A stretch of DNA of 64,000 nucleotides from Desulforadius tongensis (GTDB taxonomy: Bacteria > Bacillota > Desulfotomaculia > Desulfotomaculales > Desulfohalotomaculaceae). The position numbers and the translations under genes are program-made. Below, in pieces: positions 35,706-47,693 of this stretch; position 1 is the first letter of the stretch, and every line of letters begins with the position of its first letter. The stretch spans positions 19,772-83,771 of the forward strand of contig NZ_JAFBCW010000003.1 in NCBI RefSeq assembly GCF_016907915.1. Reading direction: 5' to 3'. The notes beneath the pieces are model-generated. The model was given only the letters and a program-made list of their open reading frames with translations, was not told the DNA's origin and searched no databases.

Positions 35706-37138
35706 CTCATGTAGATGATGCATCTTTAAAGAAACAATTAATTATTTATATATTAGCGGTAATAATTTTAAGTTTTATTTGTACAGCTATATTGGTTACA
35801 ATTAATTTAGTTCTTTTGTCAAGAGGAATTGTACTTAGAGCTGATTACTATGAGTCTAAAGTGCCGTTTATTGAAAAATATTTAGAGGAAGCCGGTGATA
35901 AAATACTGGATAAAGGTTTCAAAACTGAACTTGAAAAAGTAATACCGGTACAAGGTATGGAGTATCAAGTTTTAAATTCTCGAGGAGAAATGATATATGG
36001 AAATTACAAAAATAATATTGTTGATTTGCCGTTTAAAGATATAAGTAAAAGAGATAAATCGGTTGAGGGATATTTTGATGGAGAAGTTGTTGAGTATATA
36101 CCTATATCGAAAAATGGAATTGATATAGGGATGGTTATACTGAGATATTATATTAAGCCATCGGCTAAAAATCCGAAATATAATTTTTTGGTTCAATATT
36201 TGGAATATGTCGTGGTTGTATCACCATTTGTATTTATAACATTATTTACAACTATTTTTGTTTCAAGGTTTAATAGAAAATTGAGTGGGCCTTTGAATGA
36301 ACTTTTGGAAGGGGCTAATAAGATAAAGAATAGGGATTTGGAATTTGAAATCAGCTATAAAAGTAATAATGAACTTGGAAAATTGTGTTCTGCCTTTGAA
36401 AATATGAGAAGTGAGCTTAAAGTAACCCTTGAAAATCAGTGGAAGCTGGAACAGGATAGACGAGATATGCTTGGAGCAATTGCACACGATTTGAGAACGC
36501 CATTAACTATAATAAAAGGATATATAGAAGGTATTTTATATTCTGATAAATTTGATGAGGATAAAATTATGCGATATTTAAATCTTATGGATAAAAATGT
36601 GGATAGAATCATAAAACTTATAGAAAAAATAGATGAAGTAGTAAAGCTGGAGCAGCAAGAATTCAAGTTAGAAATTAAGAAGTATGATATAGTAGAGTTT
36701 TTAAATGAGAAATCAAGTGATTTTGATAGAATTTGTAATCTTAGAAAAGTAGATTTCATAATGAAAAAAGATAAAAAAATAAGTGATGAATTTGTAATTT
36801 CCACAGATATAAATGCGTTAAGTCAAATTTTAGATAATATAATCTCTAATAGTTTAAGGTATACTCAAATCAATGGCAAAATAATATTAAAGGTTAATAT
36901 AGAGCAAAATATGCTGAGTTTTTTAATAGATGATACAGGGTGCGGGTTTAGCAGCAGAGATATTAAGAATGTATTTAAAAGATTTTATCAGGGTGATGAA
37001 TCTAGGTCGAAGGAAAAAGGACATTATGGATTAGGATTATATATTGTAAAAACTCTTGTAGAAAAATTAGGCGGCAGCATTACAGCAGGAAATAATGAGA
37101 TGGGTGGGGCTAGAATTAAGTTTAATATTCCTATTTAA
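35693..37138 (+). CDS. Membrane sensor histidine kinase
   Basis: 481 residues. Two helices (about 17-38 and 167-190) bracket an extracellular sensor of about 130 residues. HAMP, HisKA (AIAHDLRTPLTIIKG) and HATPase_c (DNIISNSLRYT, DTGCGF, GLGLYIVKTL) follow. It overlaps the regulator by 13 bases. By size and context it resembles CprK/NisK-type lantibiotic sensors rather than the short BceS type. Confidence 0.9.
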   Translation: MGKIAHVDDASLKKQLIIYILAVIILSFICTAILVTINLVLLSRGIVLRADYYESKVPFIEKYLEEAGDKILDKGFKTELEKVIPVQGMEYQVLNSRGEMIYGNYKNNIVDLPFKDISKRDKSVEGYFDGEVVEYIPISKNGIDIGMVILRYYIKPSAKNPKYNFLVQYLEYVVVVSPFVFITLFTTIFVSRFNRKLSGPLNELLEGANKIKNRDLEFEISYKSNNELGKLCSAFENMRSELKVTLENQWKLEQDRRDMLGAIAHDLRTPLTIIKGYIEGILYSDKFDEDKIMRYLNLMDKNVDRIIKLIEKIDEVVKLEQQEFKLEIKKYDIVEFLNEKSSDFDRICNLRKVDFIMKKDKKISDEFVISTDINALSQILDNIISNSLRYTQINGKIILKVNIEQNMLSFLIDDTGCGFSSRDIKNVFKRFYQGDESRSKEKGHYGLGLYIVKTLVEKLGGSITAGNNEMGGARIKFNIPI

Positions 37139-37227
37139 GTAAAATAATAAAGCCGAGGTCTATAAGGTTAACCGCTATTCAACGGAATTACCCATTTACA
37201 CAAAATAATTTACACTCCCATTCAAAA

Positions 37228-37456
37228 GTTTCAATTCCTCATAGGTAGGCTAGAAACTGCCACTGGGCGGCCGCCACGTCTTTTGCGATTTTGGTTTCAA
37301 TTCCTCATAGGTAGGCTAGAAACTGGCCGGTCATGAATGTGTCGGCCACTGTGAAATCGAGTTTCAATTCCTCATAGGTAGGCTAGAAACTCAGCGGCCT
37401 GGAAGCAGACAAGCGCAAAGCCAAGAGTTTCAATTCCTCATAGGTAGGCTAGAAAC
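37228..37456 (-). CRISPR. CRISPR array, 4 identical 30-bp repeats, 3 spacers
   Basis: Repeats at 37228-37257, 37294-37323, 37361-37390 and 37427-37456; spacers of 36, 37 and 36 bases. On the plus strand each repeat runs from GTTTCAATTCC to GGCTAGAAAC. On the reverse strand it ends ATTGAAAC, the usual type I-B/III 5' handle, so transcription is probably leftward with the leader at 37457 and above. Spacers are GC-richer than the AT-rich surroundings. Cas6 and the interference operon lie about 2.9 kb to the right. Confidence 0.95.
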
Positions 37457-37575
37457 CCATTAAAAAGCGCTCAGTACCTGTATTTTAGTTTACACAATAC
37501 TAATACCAAAAACAAGCATTTCATCTTAGATTTTTCCAACATACCAGTTAAATCAATACATTGGAGCTGCTGAAA
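37457..37575 (-). promoter_or_regulatory. Probable CRISPR leader
   Basis: AT-rich, adjacent to the repeat on the side predicted by the ATTGAAAC handle. No promoter could be fixed with confidence. Confidence 0.45.
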
Positions 37576-37627
37576 AATGTCGTCGATCCCCCGGGAAAAT
37601 TACACTACCGGGGGTCGACGACATTTT
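37576..37627. repeat. Long 20-bp inverted repeat near the CRISPR leader
   Basis: AAAATGTCGTCGATCCCCC plus GG pairs with CCGGGGGTCGACGACATTTT; one bulged A; loop of about 13. GC-rich core inside AT-rich DNA. T-rich on the right and A-rich on the left, so it could terminate in both directions, or be a leader-linked or mobile palindromic element. Confidence 0.75.
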
Positions 37628-37639
37628 ATTTTACAGTAT

Positions 37640-37830
37640 ATTTATAATCTTTCCCTGATAAATTAGACAATAAGCTAAGCTGCTGGTATGCACGGCTTGC
37701 GTAGGCTGCCGCGATGGTGATGCAGTACAGCTGCCGCTCACCAGTGGGTATACAGGTGATATCGGCAGCCCACACATGGTTGGGGGCTGGTTGCATATGT
37801 TCTTCTTGCCTCACCCGCTGGTTTCAGCAT
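37640..37830 (-). pseudogene. IS3-family transposase (OrfB) remnant
   Basis: Reverse-strand NHVWAADITCIPTGERQLYC is the first catalytic block of an IS3 OrfB integrase core (normally VWxADITYIPT). The frame then degenerates into unrelated residues and stops. Only about 60 residues survive. Confidence 0.75.
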
Positions 37831-37892
37831 TCCCAGTTATTTATACTATACACTTTTTAACCGGCTGTCCATCAAACCGGGTTAGGTCATAA

Positions 37893-38741
37893 TTACTTAA
37901 CTAAGAAAGTTGAATATTGAATCTCTTTTGTATTCCATTTATTATTTTCGAATTTTAATATTGATTCAACATAAGAAATTGTATCTGCATTACAACTTCC
38001 TGCTATTTTTTGATAGCCTCGTAATTCAAATGTTCCATCTCCGTCATATTCAATAGCTTCCAGCTTCGAAAATGGGTTTATCCATGGTTTTAATTCTTTT
38101 AATAATTTTCCATTATCGTTATATATTCCTTCTTCTTTATAGCTTTTCTTATTAGCACTTACATCTAGCGCTATCTTTTTATTTAAATTTTTAAATTCAA
38201 TTTCTACTTTATATCCATCTATATATTTCCCGGCTATATCAACACCTGTATTTTCTTTATCTGTAAATATTATATGAGGCTTATTGTCTTTAAAAGCAGC
38301 TATCATATGTTCTACCACTCCACCGCTTCCTCCAGTAGGTGCACTTACCATTACATCTTTTACTTTATCTCCATCAAAATCTCCGATAAACAACATTTCT
38401 TCATCTTGATACCCACTAAAATTTTCATATGTAGCTTTTGAATATTCTTTGGTTTTTCCATCTTGAACTACAACAGTTAACGTGTCACAAAATATATCAC
38501 TAATTTCTTTAGTTCCAACTAATATAACATTATCTTTAATATTATCTCCCGTTACGTCTTCTGATTTATAATCGACAACATATGCCTTATCTCCCATTTT
38601 GAGATCTGAGACTGTAAATTTGTTTCCTATTTTAAATTCATCATTTTGTGTGTTTGCATTTGCAAATCCTATTGCTCCTAAAGCTAAAGTTCCAGTTAAT
38701 AATAAAGCACCTGTCTTTTTTAACAATCCTTTTTTATTCAT
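37893..38741 (-). CDS. Secreted protein with FG-GAP/calcium-loop-like repeats
   Basis: 282 residues. Signal peptide at residues 1-29 ending ANA. Repeated DxxGDxxxD-type loops (DVTGDNIKDNVIL, DFDGDKVKDVMV, EYDGDGTFEL) suggest a beta-propeller or VCBS-like fold that may bind calcium. Released outside the cell or held at the wall; partner unknown. AGGAGGT before the ATG. GTAGTTACAAAAAAG lies 60 bases upstream, shared with the HxlR region. Confidence 0.75.
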   Translation of the reverse strand: MNKKGLLKKTGALLLTGTLALGAIGFANANTQNDEFKIGNKFTVSDLKMGDKAYVVDYKSEDVTGDNIKDNVILVGTKEISDIFCDTLTVVVQDGKTKEYSKATYENFSGYQDEEMLFIGDFDGDKVKDVMVSAPTGGSGGVVEHMIAAFKDNKPHIIFTDKENTGVDIAGKYIDGYKVEIEFKNLNKKIALDVSANKKSYKEEGIYNDNGKLLKELKPWINPFSKLEAIEYDGDGTFELRGYQKIAGSCNADTISYVESILKFENNKWNTKEIQYSTFLVK

Positions 38742-39337
38742 TTTGCCTACCTCCTATATGTTATTTTTATATTGTTATTGTATAAGATTACAGATTTTAA
38801 GTAGTTACAAAAAAGTTACAAATCATATAAATTACAGATTGTTAAATATTTAGACTACTCTTTTCTAATGATCTGTTTTTTATTTCTGATACAACCCTAT
38901 AATAATGGGAAAGGAATTTGAAATAAAACTAATACATCTATTTGAAATTCATAATAGTGCATTGCATTTTCATACTGGAAAAATAAATTAACTCATTAAG
39001 TTTATATAGTGTTATTTAGAACATTAAGAAGTTATTGTTCGGCTGAGTTTATGTTTAATAAAGATAAAACAAACAACAGGTTGAAACATGACTTATAGGC
39101 CGTATTTTACCGCTGTGAGGAAACTTATTCCGGTTTTTTCTTTTGAAATTTGGGGGTGAAAGTAAAAAGGAATGTGGTAAAAAATGACGAAGTAAATAGT
39201 CATATATGGAAATAAGATCCAATTAAAAGAGAATTGGCTGTGAGTAAATTTTATGACAATATGTTGTCGTTTTGCTTTTGATAAATTTAAAGGCATTAGT
39301 TAAAATTGGTGCAAAGAAACTGTAAGGAAGAAGAGTT
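38742..39337. other. AT-rich intergenic region before the cas operon
   Basis: 596 bases without a supported gene. Direct repeats of TTTGTAACT (reverse strand, about 38800-38822) precede the secreted-protein gene. The last 100 bases should hold the cas promoter but no clear -35/-10 was identified. Confidence 0.4.
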
Positions 39338-40324
39338 ATGGGTAACTTTAATAGAACCGAACGCCTGCTGAATATTATTTACACTATTCAAATGAGGCCG
39401 GGAATTCAGGCCAAAGAGCTGGCTGCAATTTTCGGCTGCCATGTAAGAACTATTCAGCGCGATATAAAACAGATAAAAAAACTGGGGTTTAAAATTGACT
39501 CCTCCACTGGTGCTGCCGGCGGCTTTGCTTCCCGTGGGGAGTATTACCTTCGCCCGCTCACTTTTAGCGGTCGAGAAGCTTTTGCCATATTTACAGCTGC
39601 CCGGATTCTCCTGGAGAAAAAAGGCTTTCCCTACCGGGATGACCTGCAGGCAGCTTTGGATAAGGTAAGTGCTGTTATTAGCGAGAAAGAGCAGGACTTT
39701 TTTCATAACATTGAGTCTAAGGTAAGTGTTTTGATTGATCAATTAAAGGATTATGCTCCCTGGGGAGATGTATTTATCAGCATTAACGAGGCGATTTTTG
39801 CCTCCCACCGGTTGGAAATGGTTTACCACTCCTATTCCAGTAATACTGTTTCCAGGCGCCTGGTGGATCCATACCATGTAATATTCCGGAATGGCTGCTG
39901 GTATCTGGTCGGTTATTGTCATAGAAGGCAGGAAGTGAGAATATTTCGTATCGACCGGATCAAAAAACTGCGGGTCACTGCGGAGACCTTCCAACTGCCG
40001 GAAGACTTCTCGATAAAAGATTATTTTGGGAGCAGTTGGCAAATAGGCAAGGGGGAAGAGGTGGAAGTTAAAGTGAAGTTTTTTCCACCGGTCTCCCGTT
40101 TGATAGGGGAAAGTATTTGGCACCCTGCGCAGCAGATTGAAAAACTGCCGGGAGATGAACTCATCTTTACTGTAAAAGTGGAAGGAACATGGGAAATAAA
40201 AAAGTGGATCTTGGGTTGGGGTAAGTATGCAGAAGTGCTGCAGCCTGTGGAACTGAGGGAAGAGATTGGGCAGGAGTTGGAAGAGATGTTGGAGAGGTAT
40301 GGGTGCATTAGCCGGCCTCGATAA
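39338..40324 (+). CDS. CRISPR-linked WYL-domain transcriptional regulator
   Basis: 328 residues. Winged helix (about 8-62; GIQAKELAAIFGCHVRTIQRD), then a WYL domain (about 145-215; WYLVGYCHRRQEVRIFRIDRI carries the signature) and a WCX tail. WYL proteins commonly sit at the head of cas operons and repress them, sensing nucleic acid or nucleotide ligands. Cas6 begins 38 bases downstream, so it is the first operon gene. RBS AAGGAAG. Confidence 0.9.
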   Translation: MGNFNRTERLLNIIYTIQMRPGIQAKELAAIFGCHVRTIQRDIKQIKKLGFKIDSSTGAAGGFASRGEYYLRPLTFSGREAFAIFTAARILLEKKGFPYRDDLQAALDKVSAVISEKEQDFFHNIESKVSVLIDQLKDYAPWGDVFISINEAIFASHRLEMVYHSYSSNTVSRRLVDPYHVIFRNGCWYLVGYCHRRQEVRIFRIDRIKKLRVTAETFQLPEDFSIKDYFGSSWQIGKGEEVEVKVKFFPPVSRLIGESIWHPAQQIEKLPGDELIFTVKVEGTWEIKKWILGWGKYAEVLQPVELREEIGQELEEMLERYGCISRPR

Positions 40325-40361
40325 TGCGGGGATATTAAAACGGATTTTGGAGGGTATTGAT

Positions 40362-41099
40362 TTGCGCCTGTGTTTATCTTTAACAGCTAAAAATGGTGAA
40401 ATAGCTTTGCCAATTCATTACAACCGCTATATTCAGGCGGCTATTTATGAAAATATTTCTAAAGAATTGGCTTATTTTCTTCATGAACAGGGATTCACCT
40501 ACGGCAGCCGTCGTTTTAAGTTTTTTGTTTTTTCCCGCCTGCTGGGTACTTATGAAATTGACCGTTCTGAAAAGAGAATTATTTTTAAAGAAGGTGCCCG
40601 ATTGTATATTTCATCTCCCATAACAGAATTTTGCACGTCGCTGATGGGGTGCATGTTGGGGGACGGCAGAATTCGCCTGGGTGATGTTTGGGTGGAAGTG
40701 ACCGGTATCAGTGTGGAAAAACCGCTGGTTTCAGGAAATGAAGTTTTATTAAATCTTATCTCCCCGGTGGTAACTTACAGCACCTTTGAAAAGCCCGAGG
40801 GGGGCAAATATACATGTTATTACCAGCCGGGTGAAAAGGAGTTTAACCGGCAAATTGAAGCCAACCTGCGCAAAAAATATGCAGCCTATTACGGCCGAAC
40901 TGCCCCGGAAGGGGAGATAAGGGTAGAGGTGCTGAACAAACCGCAGTTGAAAATAAGCATGTACAAAAAAACGGTAATAAAGGGCTATATCTGCCGCTTA
41001 AAACTTACCGGTCCTAAAGAACTGCTTCAAGTGGCCGTTGATGCGGGAATCGGGGGCAAGAATTCCCAGGGCTACGGCTTTGCCGAGTTGTTAAATTAG
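40362..41099 (+). CDS. cas6: CRISPR endoribonuclease Cas6
   Basis: 245 residues. Cuts pre-crRNA within repeats to leave the ATTGAAAC-type handle. The N terminus (MRLCLSLTAKNGEIALPIHY) and the glycine-rich loop at the C terminus (GIGGKNSQGYGFAEL) are family hallmarks; a His in PIHYNRYIQ is a candidate catalytic residue. TTG at 40362 is the start: GGAGGG lies seven bases ahead. An ATG-initiated frame from 40266 would overlap the previous gene and add non-family residues. Confidence 0.9.
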   Translation: MRLCLSLTAKNGEIALPIHYNRYIQAAIYENISKELAYFLHEQGFTYGSRRFKFFVFSRLLGTYEIDRSEKRIIFKEGARLYISSPITEFCTSLMGCMLGDGRIRLGDVWVEVTGISVEKPLVSGNEVLLNLISPVVTYSTFEKPEGGKYTCYYQPGEKEFNRQIEANLRKKYAAYYGRTAPEGEIRVEVLNKPQLKISMYKKTVIKGYICRLKLTGPKELLQVAVDAGIGGKNSQGYGFAELLN

Positions 41100-41333
41100 A
41101 AGCAGTTGCTCAAATAATTAGCTAAACGTGGCTGCTTAATATTGAAATCAATTTAAACAAATTTTCAGAAAGAGGGGGTGAAAAGCCTGGTTTCTTGGCA
41201 GCATTGCAGGAAGGCCGGCGGGTATAGGTTAACACTTTTTCGGCGGGGTGAATGTTTCTACCCGCGGCACGGCGGCTAAAGTCTGTAACGCTGCCGCCTG
41301 TTTAGTCGGACAGGTAAAAACACGCCTGATTTT

Positions 41334-43463
41334 ATGTTTACCGGAATTTTAAGCGTGTTTTGGGAACCAGGGATTAAACTGATAATTGAGAGTTTAATCA
41401 GGCTTGGCAGGCCGATGCTGGAAGGTTGTACATCTCCCCAAACGGTGTTAAGCCAGGTGTCCGATGTGGGTACTGCTGCTGCCAGGGGGTTTCTTTCCAG
41501 AGTATTTGTAATAGAGATTGATAAAAGGGGCCCGGAAGCAAGAATAGCGGCTTTACCTGTGCAGCAGTGGGGAGAATACCAGGCCCAATCGGGAAGAAGT
41601 AAAAAGCAGGTTTTTGTACAGGAAGTGGACCGGGCGGTGGGGGCACCCTTTGTTATTCCCTCCGGCGGAAATCCCACCAGGCCCCAGGGACGGTATGGAG
41701 TGCCGGCCTACCCGGCCTATGAACGGCATGTAAAAGGGTTTATTAAAAGTGCCGGAGAAGCGGAGAAGTTTCTGGCGGGCAGGATAGACAGAACCATTGG
41801 ACTGCACTTGACGGATGACGAAATAAAAGAAGCGGCGGTTCAGCTGCATAAGGCAGCCAAAACAATATCAGCGGATGCCAAAGATAAACTGCTGGGATTA
41901 GTTGTTTTGGCCGTGCTGGAGGAAAATGGTCCATACCGGTTGAGCAGCAAAATTCCACGGGGTGATACATCCCTTGCTTACTTGGGGCCCAGTGTGCTGC
42001 AGAAAGACAAATACCTGGCCGCAGAATTAGACATAGTAAAAGAGCGGTTTTGGGAGGCCAGGCTGGCCGAAGGGGCAGAGATGGGTGAACGTGAGGGCGA
42101 AGAAGCGGCATGCTATTTTTGCGGTGCCAGGGGCAGGGTGGTTTCTTCTTACTGCAAAGCCTGGCCGTGGTTTACCACCACGTGGAACTGCCCTATATCG
42201 ATAAAACTTAAAAATAAAGACCTTGTGGAAACCACAGCAGTTTGCCCCCGCTGTTACAGTGCTTTAACATACGGGGCCAACCTTTTTAATAAACTGGCCA
42301 AACCGATAGATAATTGGCTGACAAAAGAGTTGTTTTCTCCCTCTGCCACCGCTGTGGGCAGGAGTATTTCCAAAATGGGAACTCCGGAGACGATTTTCGG
42401 CTGCGCCTACGTTCTGCCTGTGCTGGATAATGTTTTGGATGATGAAGATTACTGCCTTGACTTTGTAGATGGAATTAATTCTATGCTCAATAATTCACCC
42501 CGGGGTAACAGGGTGGATCTTCACCTGCAGGAAATTACCGGGTTTGAACTACAGCTGCCGGAGGAAATGAGCGGCGATGATTACCGGTTAACCATTATTT
42601 ATTATTCCGGTGATGTCAGCCGCGGAGATATACACCTGCGGGCAACGATAGAAGATGTGGTGCCCTCGGTGGCCAGGAAATTGAAAAATATCACCAGGGA
42701 AATTGGAAACTTGGCGGTGGATACAGCTGCAGAACTGTACCCGGAGGTTTCAGAAAAGTACCGGGCCTTTCTTAAAAAGTGTTATACTTCACTGCCTTAC
42801 TTGTTAAGTACATCTTACGGTGCCCCGTACATCTGGAAAACATTAAGCACCGTTCTTCACCGGGGACCAATATCACGGAAGAGGTTTTTACTAAACTTGG
42901 CCGGCAGAATGAATGAACTGTCGCGCAAACTCCCGGATTACAGGGAATTAAACGATGAGGTGATTTTTTACATCGCTTTCTCTGAATTTTTAGATAAGTA
43001 TAATAGGTTGATTGCTGTAGAAACCGGGAACGGAGGTAGTAATTTAATGAGAAATTGGCGGGAATTAAGAAGAATGATAGCAGAGGGCCCCGTTAATGAA
43101 CTGAGTTTTCAAAATGCCGAGGAGCTGGGTTTTGCAGCCGGATATCTTGTCCGGGTGTTTTCCAGGCAGTACTGGCATGCCAGTAACGGAAAAGATTTTA
43201 TAAAACACCGGGTAATGACCTTTGGCAGCAGTTTAACTCCTTCTGCCATATGGAAGCGGGCTTTGGCCAGGGTTGATGAATATGCACTAAAACTAAATAT
43301 GCATATATCAAACGATTTGCGCCAGCGGTTTGCGGTGGTTCTTATGGAGTACAGCCGTTTAAAAGATGATGTAAACAGGGATAAAGATGCCTTTATGGCA
43401 GCCTTTTGGGCCGGGTATGCACTGGCCGGCGATAAAAAAGAACCGGGGGAGAAAAACGAGTAA
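41334..43463 (+). CDS. cas8b: Type I-B CRISPR large subunit Cas8b (TM1802/Csh1-like)
   Basis: 709 residues. Large subunit of Cascade, recognising the PAM. The N terminus (IIESLIRLGRPMLEG) resembles the usual LEAIYELGK opening of this family, so the true start may be up to about 10 codons downstream of 41334, where there is no good ribosome site. A zinc-finger pair is visible: ACYFCGARGR near residue 260 and VCPRCYSAL near 302. The tail is charged and helical. Operon gene between cas6 and cas7. Confidence 0.82.
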   Translation: MFTGILSVFWEPGIKLIIESLIRLGRPMLEGCTSPQTVLSQVSDVGTAAARGFLSRVFVIEIDKRGPEARIAALPVQQWGEYQAQSGRSKKQVFVQEVDRAVGAPFVIPSGGNPTRPQGRYGVPAYPAYERHVKGFIKSAGEAEKFLAGRIDRTIGLHLTDDEIKEAAVQLHKAAKTISADAKDKLLGLVVLAVLEENGPYRLSSKIPRGDTSLAYLGPSVLQKDKYLAAELDIVKERFWEARLAEGAEMGEREGEEAACYFCGARGRVVSSYCKAWPWFTTTWNCPISIKLKNKDLVETTAVCPRCYSALTYGANLFNKLAKPIDNWLTKELFSPSATAVGRSISKMGTPETIFGCAYVLPVLDNVLDDEDYCLDFVDGINSMLNNSPRGNRVDLHLQEITGFELQLPEEMSGDDYRLTIIYYSGDVSRGDIHLRATIEDVVPSVARKLKNITREIGNLAVDTAAELYPEVSEKYRAFLKKCYTSLPYLLSTSYGAPYIWKTLSTVLHRGPISRKRFLLNLAGRMNELSRKLPDYRELNDEVIFYIAFSEFLDKYNRLIAVETGNGGSNLMRNWRELRRMIAEGPVNELSFQNAEELGFAAGYLVRVFSRQYWHASNGKDFIKHRVMTFGSSLTPSAIWKRALARVDEYALKLNMHISNDLRQRFAVVLMEYSRLKDDVNRDKDAFMAAFWAGYALAGDKKEPGEKNE

Positions 43464-43493
43464 GAATTATTTTACTTGAGGGAGGTTTTTAAT

Positions 43494-44456
43494 TTGAGCG
43501 TAAACAGCGGAGAAATTTTATTTATCAAAAGTGTAAAGGACGGTATACCCAATAGAGATCCTTTAAACGAAAGTGACGCCAGGCGCGTTTTTGGTGAAGA
43601 AGACGGCCGCATTTCCCTCTCGGATGTAAGCATCAAGCGGGACGTGAGAGATTTTGTGCTGGCCAAGTATCCCGATGGAGGGGATAAAAAACGCCACTAT
43701 ATCTTTTGCCGCCAGGAAAGAACCGCGGATGGCAAACTGTTGGGGCGGCAAAAACTGGCCGAGTCAATATTAAAAGCGGTGAATAAAGAAAAGTCTAAAA
43801 ACAAGCGTGACCATCTTTTGGCGTCCAGTTTTGATATGCGCGTCTTCGGCGTGGTGTACAGTGTGGGCAGAGAAAGTTTTCATCAGACGGGGCCGGTTCA
43901 ATTCGGCTGGGCCCACTCGCTGCATCCCGTTGAAACCAAGTATGTGCAGGGAACGGTAGTTATGCCCGGTAAAGATATCGGTGTAAATGATAAGGGAGAA
44001 CAGCAGGGAAGTCAGCAGGGGACAATTTGGACAACCTATACCCTGCCCTTTGCAGTTTTTGCCATGCCCGCCGTTATAAACGCTCATATTGCCCGGGATA
44101 CGGGAATGGATGAAGAAGACATGAACCTGTTATTAGAAGGATTGTGGAAGGGAACCATGCACCGCCAGGCCAGGGGGCGGGGTATTCAACAGCCGCTGTT
44201 GTTAATGCATGTGGAATATAAAGATCCCTTTACCCGCATTGGTTACTTAGAAGATTATATAACCCTAAGGCCGGGGCGTGAACAGTGGCTGGGAGGACAG
44301 CCTCCCACGGCGCTGTCTGAAATAGAACTGGATATCACCAGGTTAGAAGAAATACTTGTGGATAATAAACATAAAATCTCTCGCGTTCGTTACTGGCTGC
44401 ATCCCGGGTTAAATATCATCGGAAACCTGCCCGGAGAAATGTGTACAATGGAGTAA
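43494..44456 (+). CDS. cas7: Type I-B backbone protein Cas7 (Csh2-like)
   Basis: 320 residues. Cas7 forms the filament that binds crRNA. The N terminus EILFIKSVKDGIPNRDPL and LSDVSIKRDVRDFV match the Csh2/DevR group, as does the central SSFDMRVFGVVYSVG and GPVQFGWAHSLHPVE. TTG at 43494 chosen with GGAGG eight bases upstream. Confidence 0.9.
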   Translation: MSVNSGEILFIKSVKDGIPNRDPLNESDARRVFGEEDGRISLSDVSIKRDVRDFVLAKYPDGGDKKRHYIFCRQERTADGKLLGRQKLAESILKAVNKEKSKNKRDHLLASSFDMRVFGVVYSVGRESFHQTGPVQFGWAHSLHPVETKYVQGTVVMPGKDIGVNDKGEQQGSQQGTIWTTYTLPFAVFAMPAVINAHIARDTGMDEEDMNLLLEGLWKGTMHRQARGRGIQQPLLLMHVEYKDPFTRIGYLEDYITLRPGREQWLGGQPPTALSEIELDITRLEEILVDNKHKISRVRYWLHPGLNIIGNLPGEMCTME

Positions 44457-44488
44457 AGTCAATAAAATGTTCCGGGGAGGTGAGTTAA

Positions 44489-47586
<3,098 letters not shown>

Positions 47587-47653
47587 TAGGGGAAGATATT
47601 TTTCTTTAAACAGGTTAGTGATCTTACGCATAAAAAACAGGTAAAGATACAAA

Positions 47654-47688
47654 ATACCTCTGAAGGAAAAATACTGCTTCGGAGGTGT
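47654..47688 (+). promoter_or_regulatory. Hairpin burying the hsp20 ribosome site; candidate RNA thermometer
   Basis: ACCTCTGAAG (47656-47665) pairs with CTTCGGAGGT (47677-47686) with one G-T pair, closing an 11-base loop. All of GGAGGT, the ribosome site of hsp20, lies in the right arm. Two more weak pairs extend the stem. Confidence 0.65.
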
Positions 47689-47693
47689 AAAAT

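Noticed and set aside
37139..37227. Further degenerate CRISPR repeat on the left
   Set aside because: TTTACACAAAATAATTTACAC is repetitive but does not match the repeat.
40266..40361. ATG at 40266 as the cas6 start
   Set aside because: It would place 32 non-family residues overlapping the WYL gene; the TTG at 40362 has an ideal ribosome site.
47587..47693. CIRCE operator before hsp20
   Set aside because: No TTAGCACTC/GAGTGCTAA inverted repeat is present.
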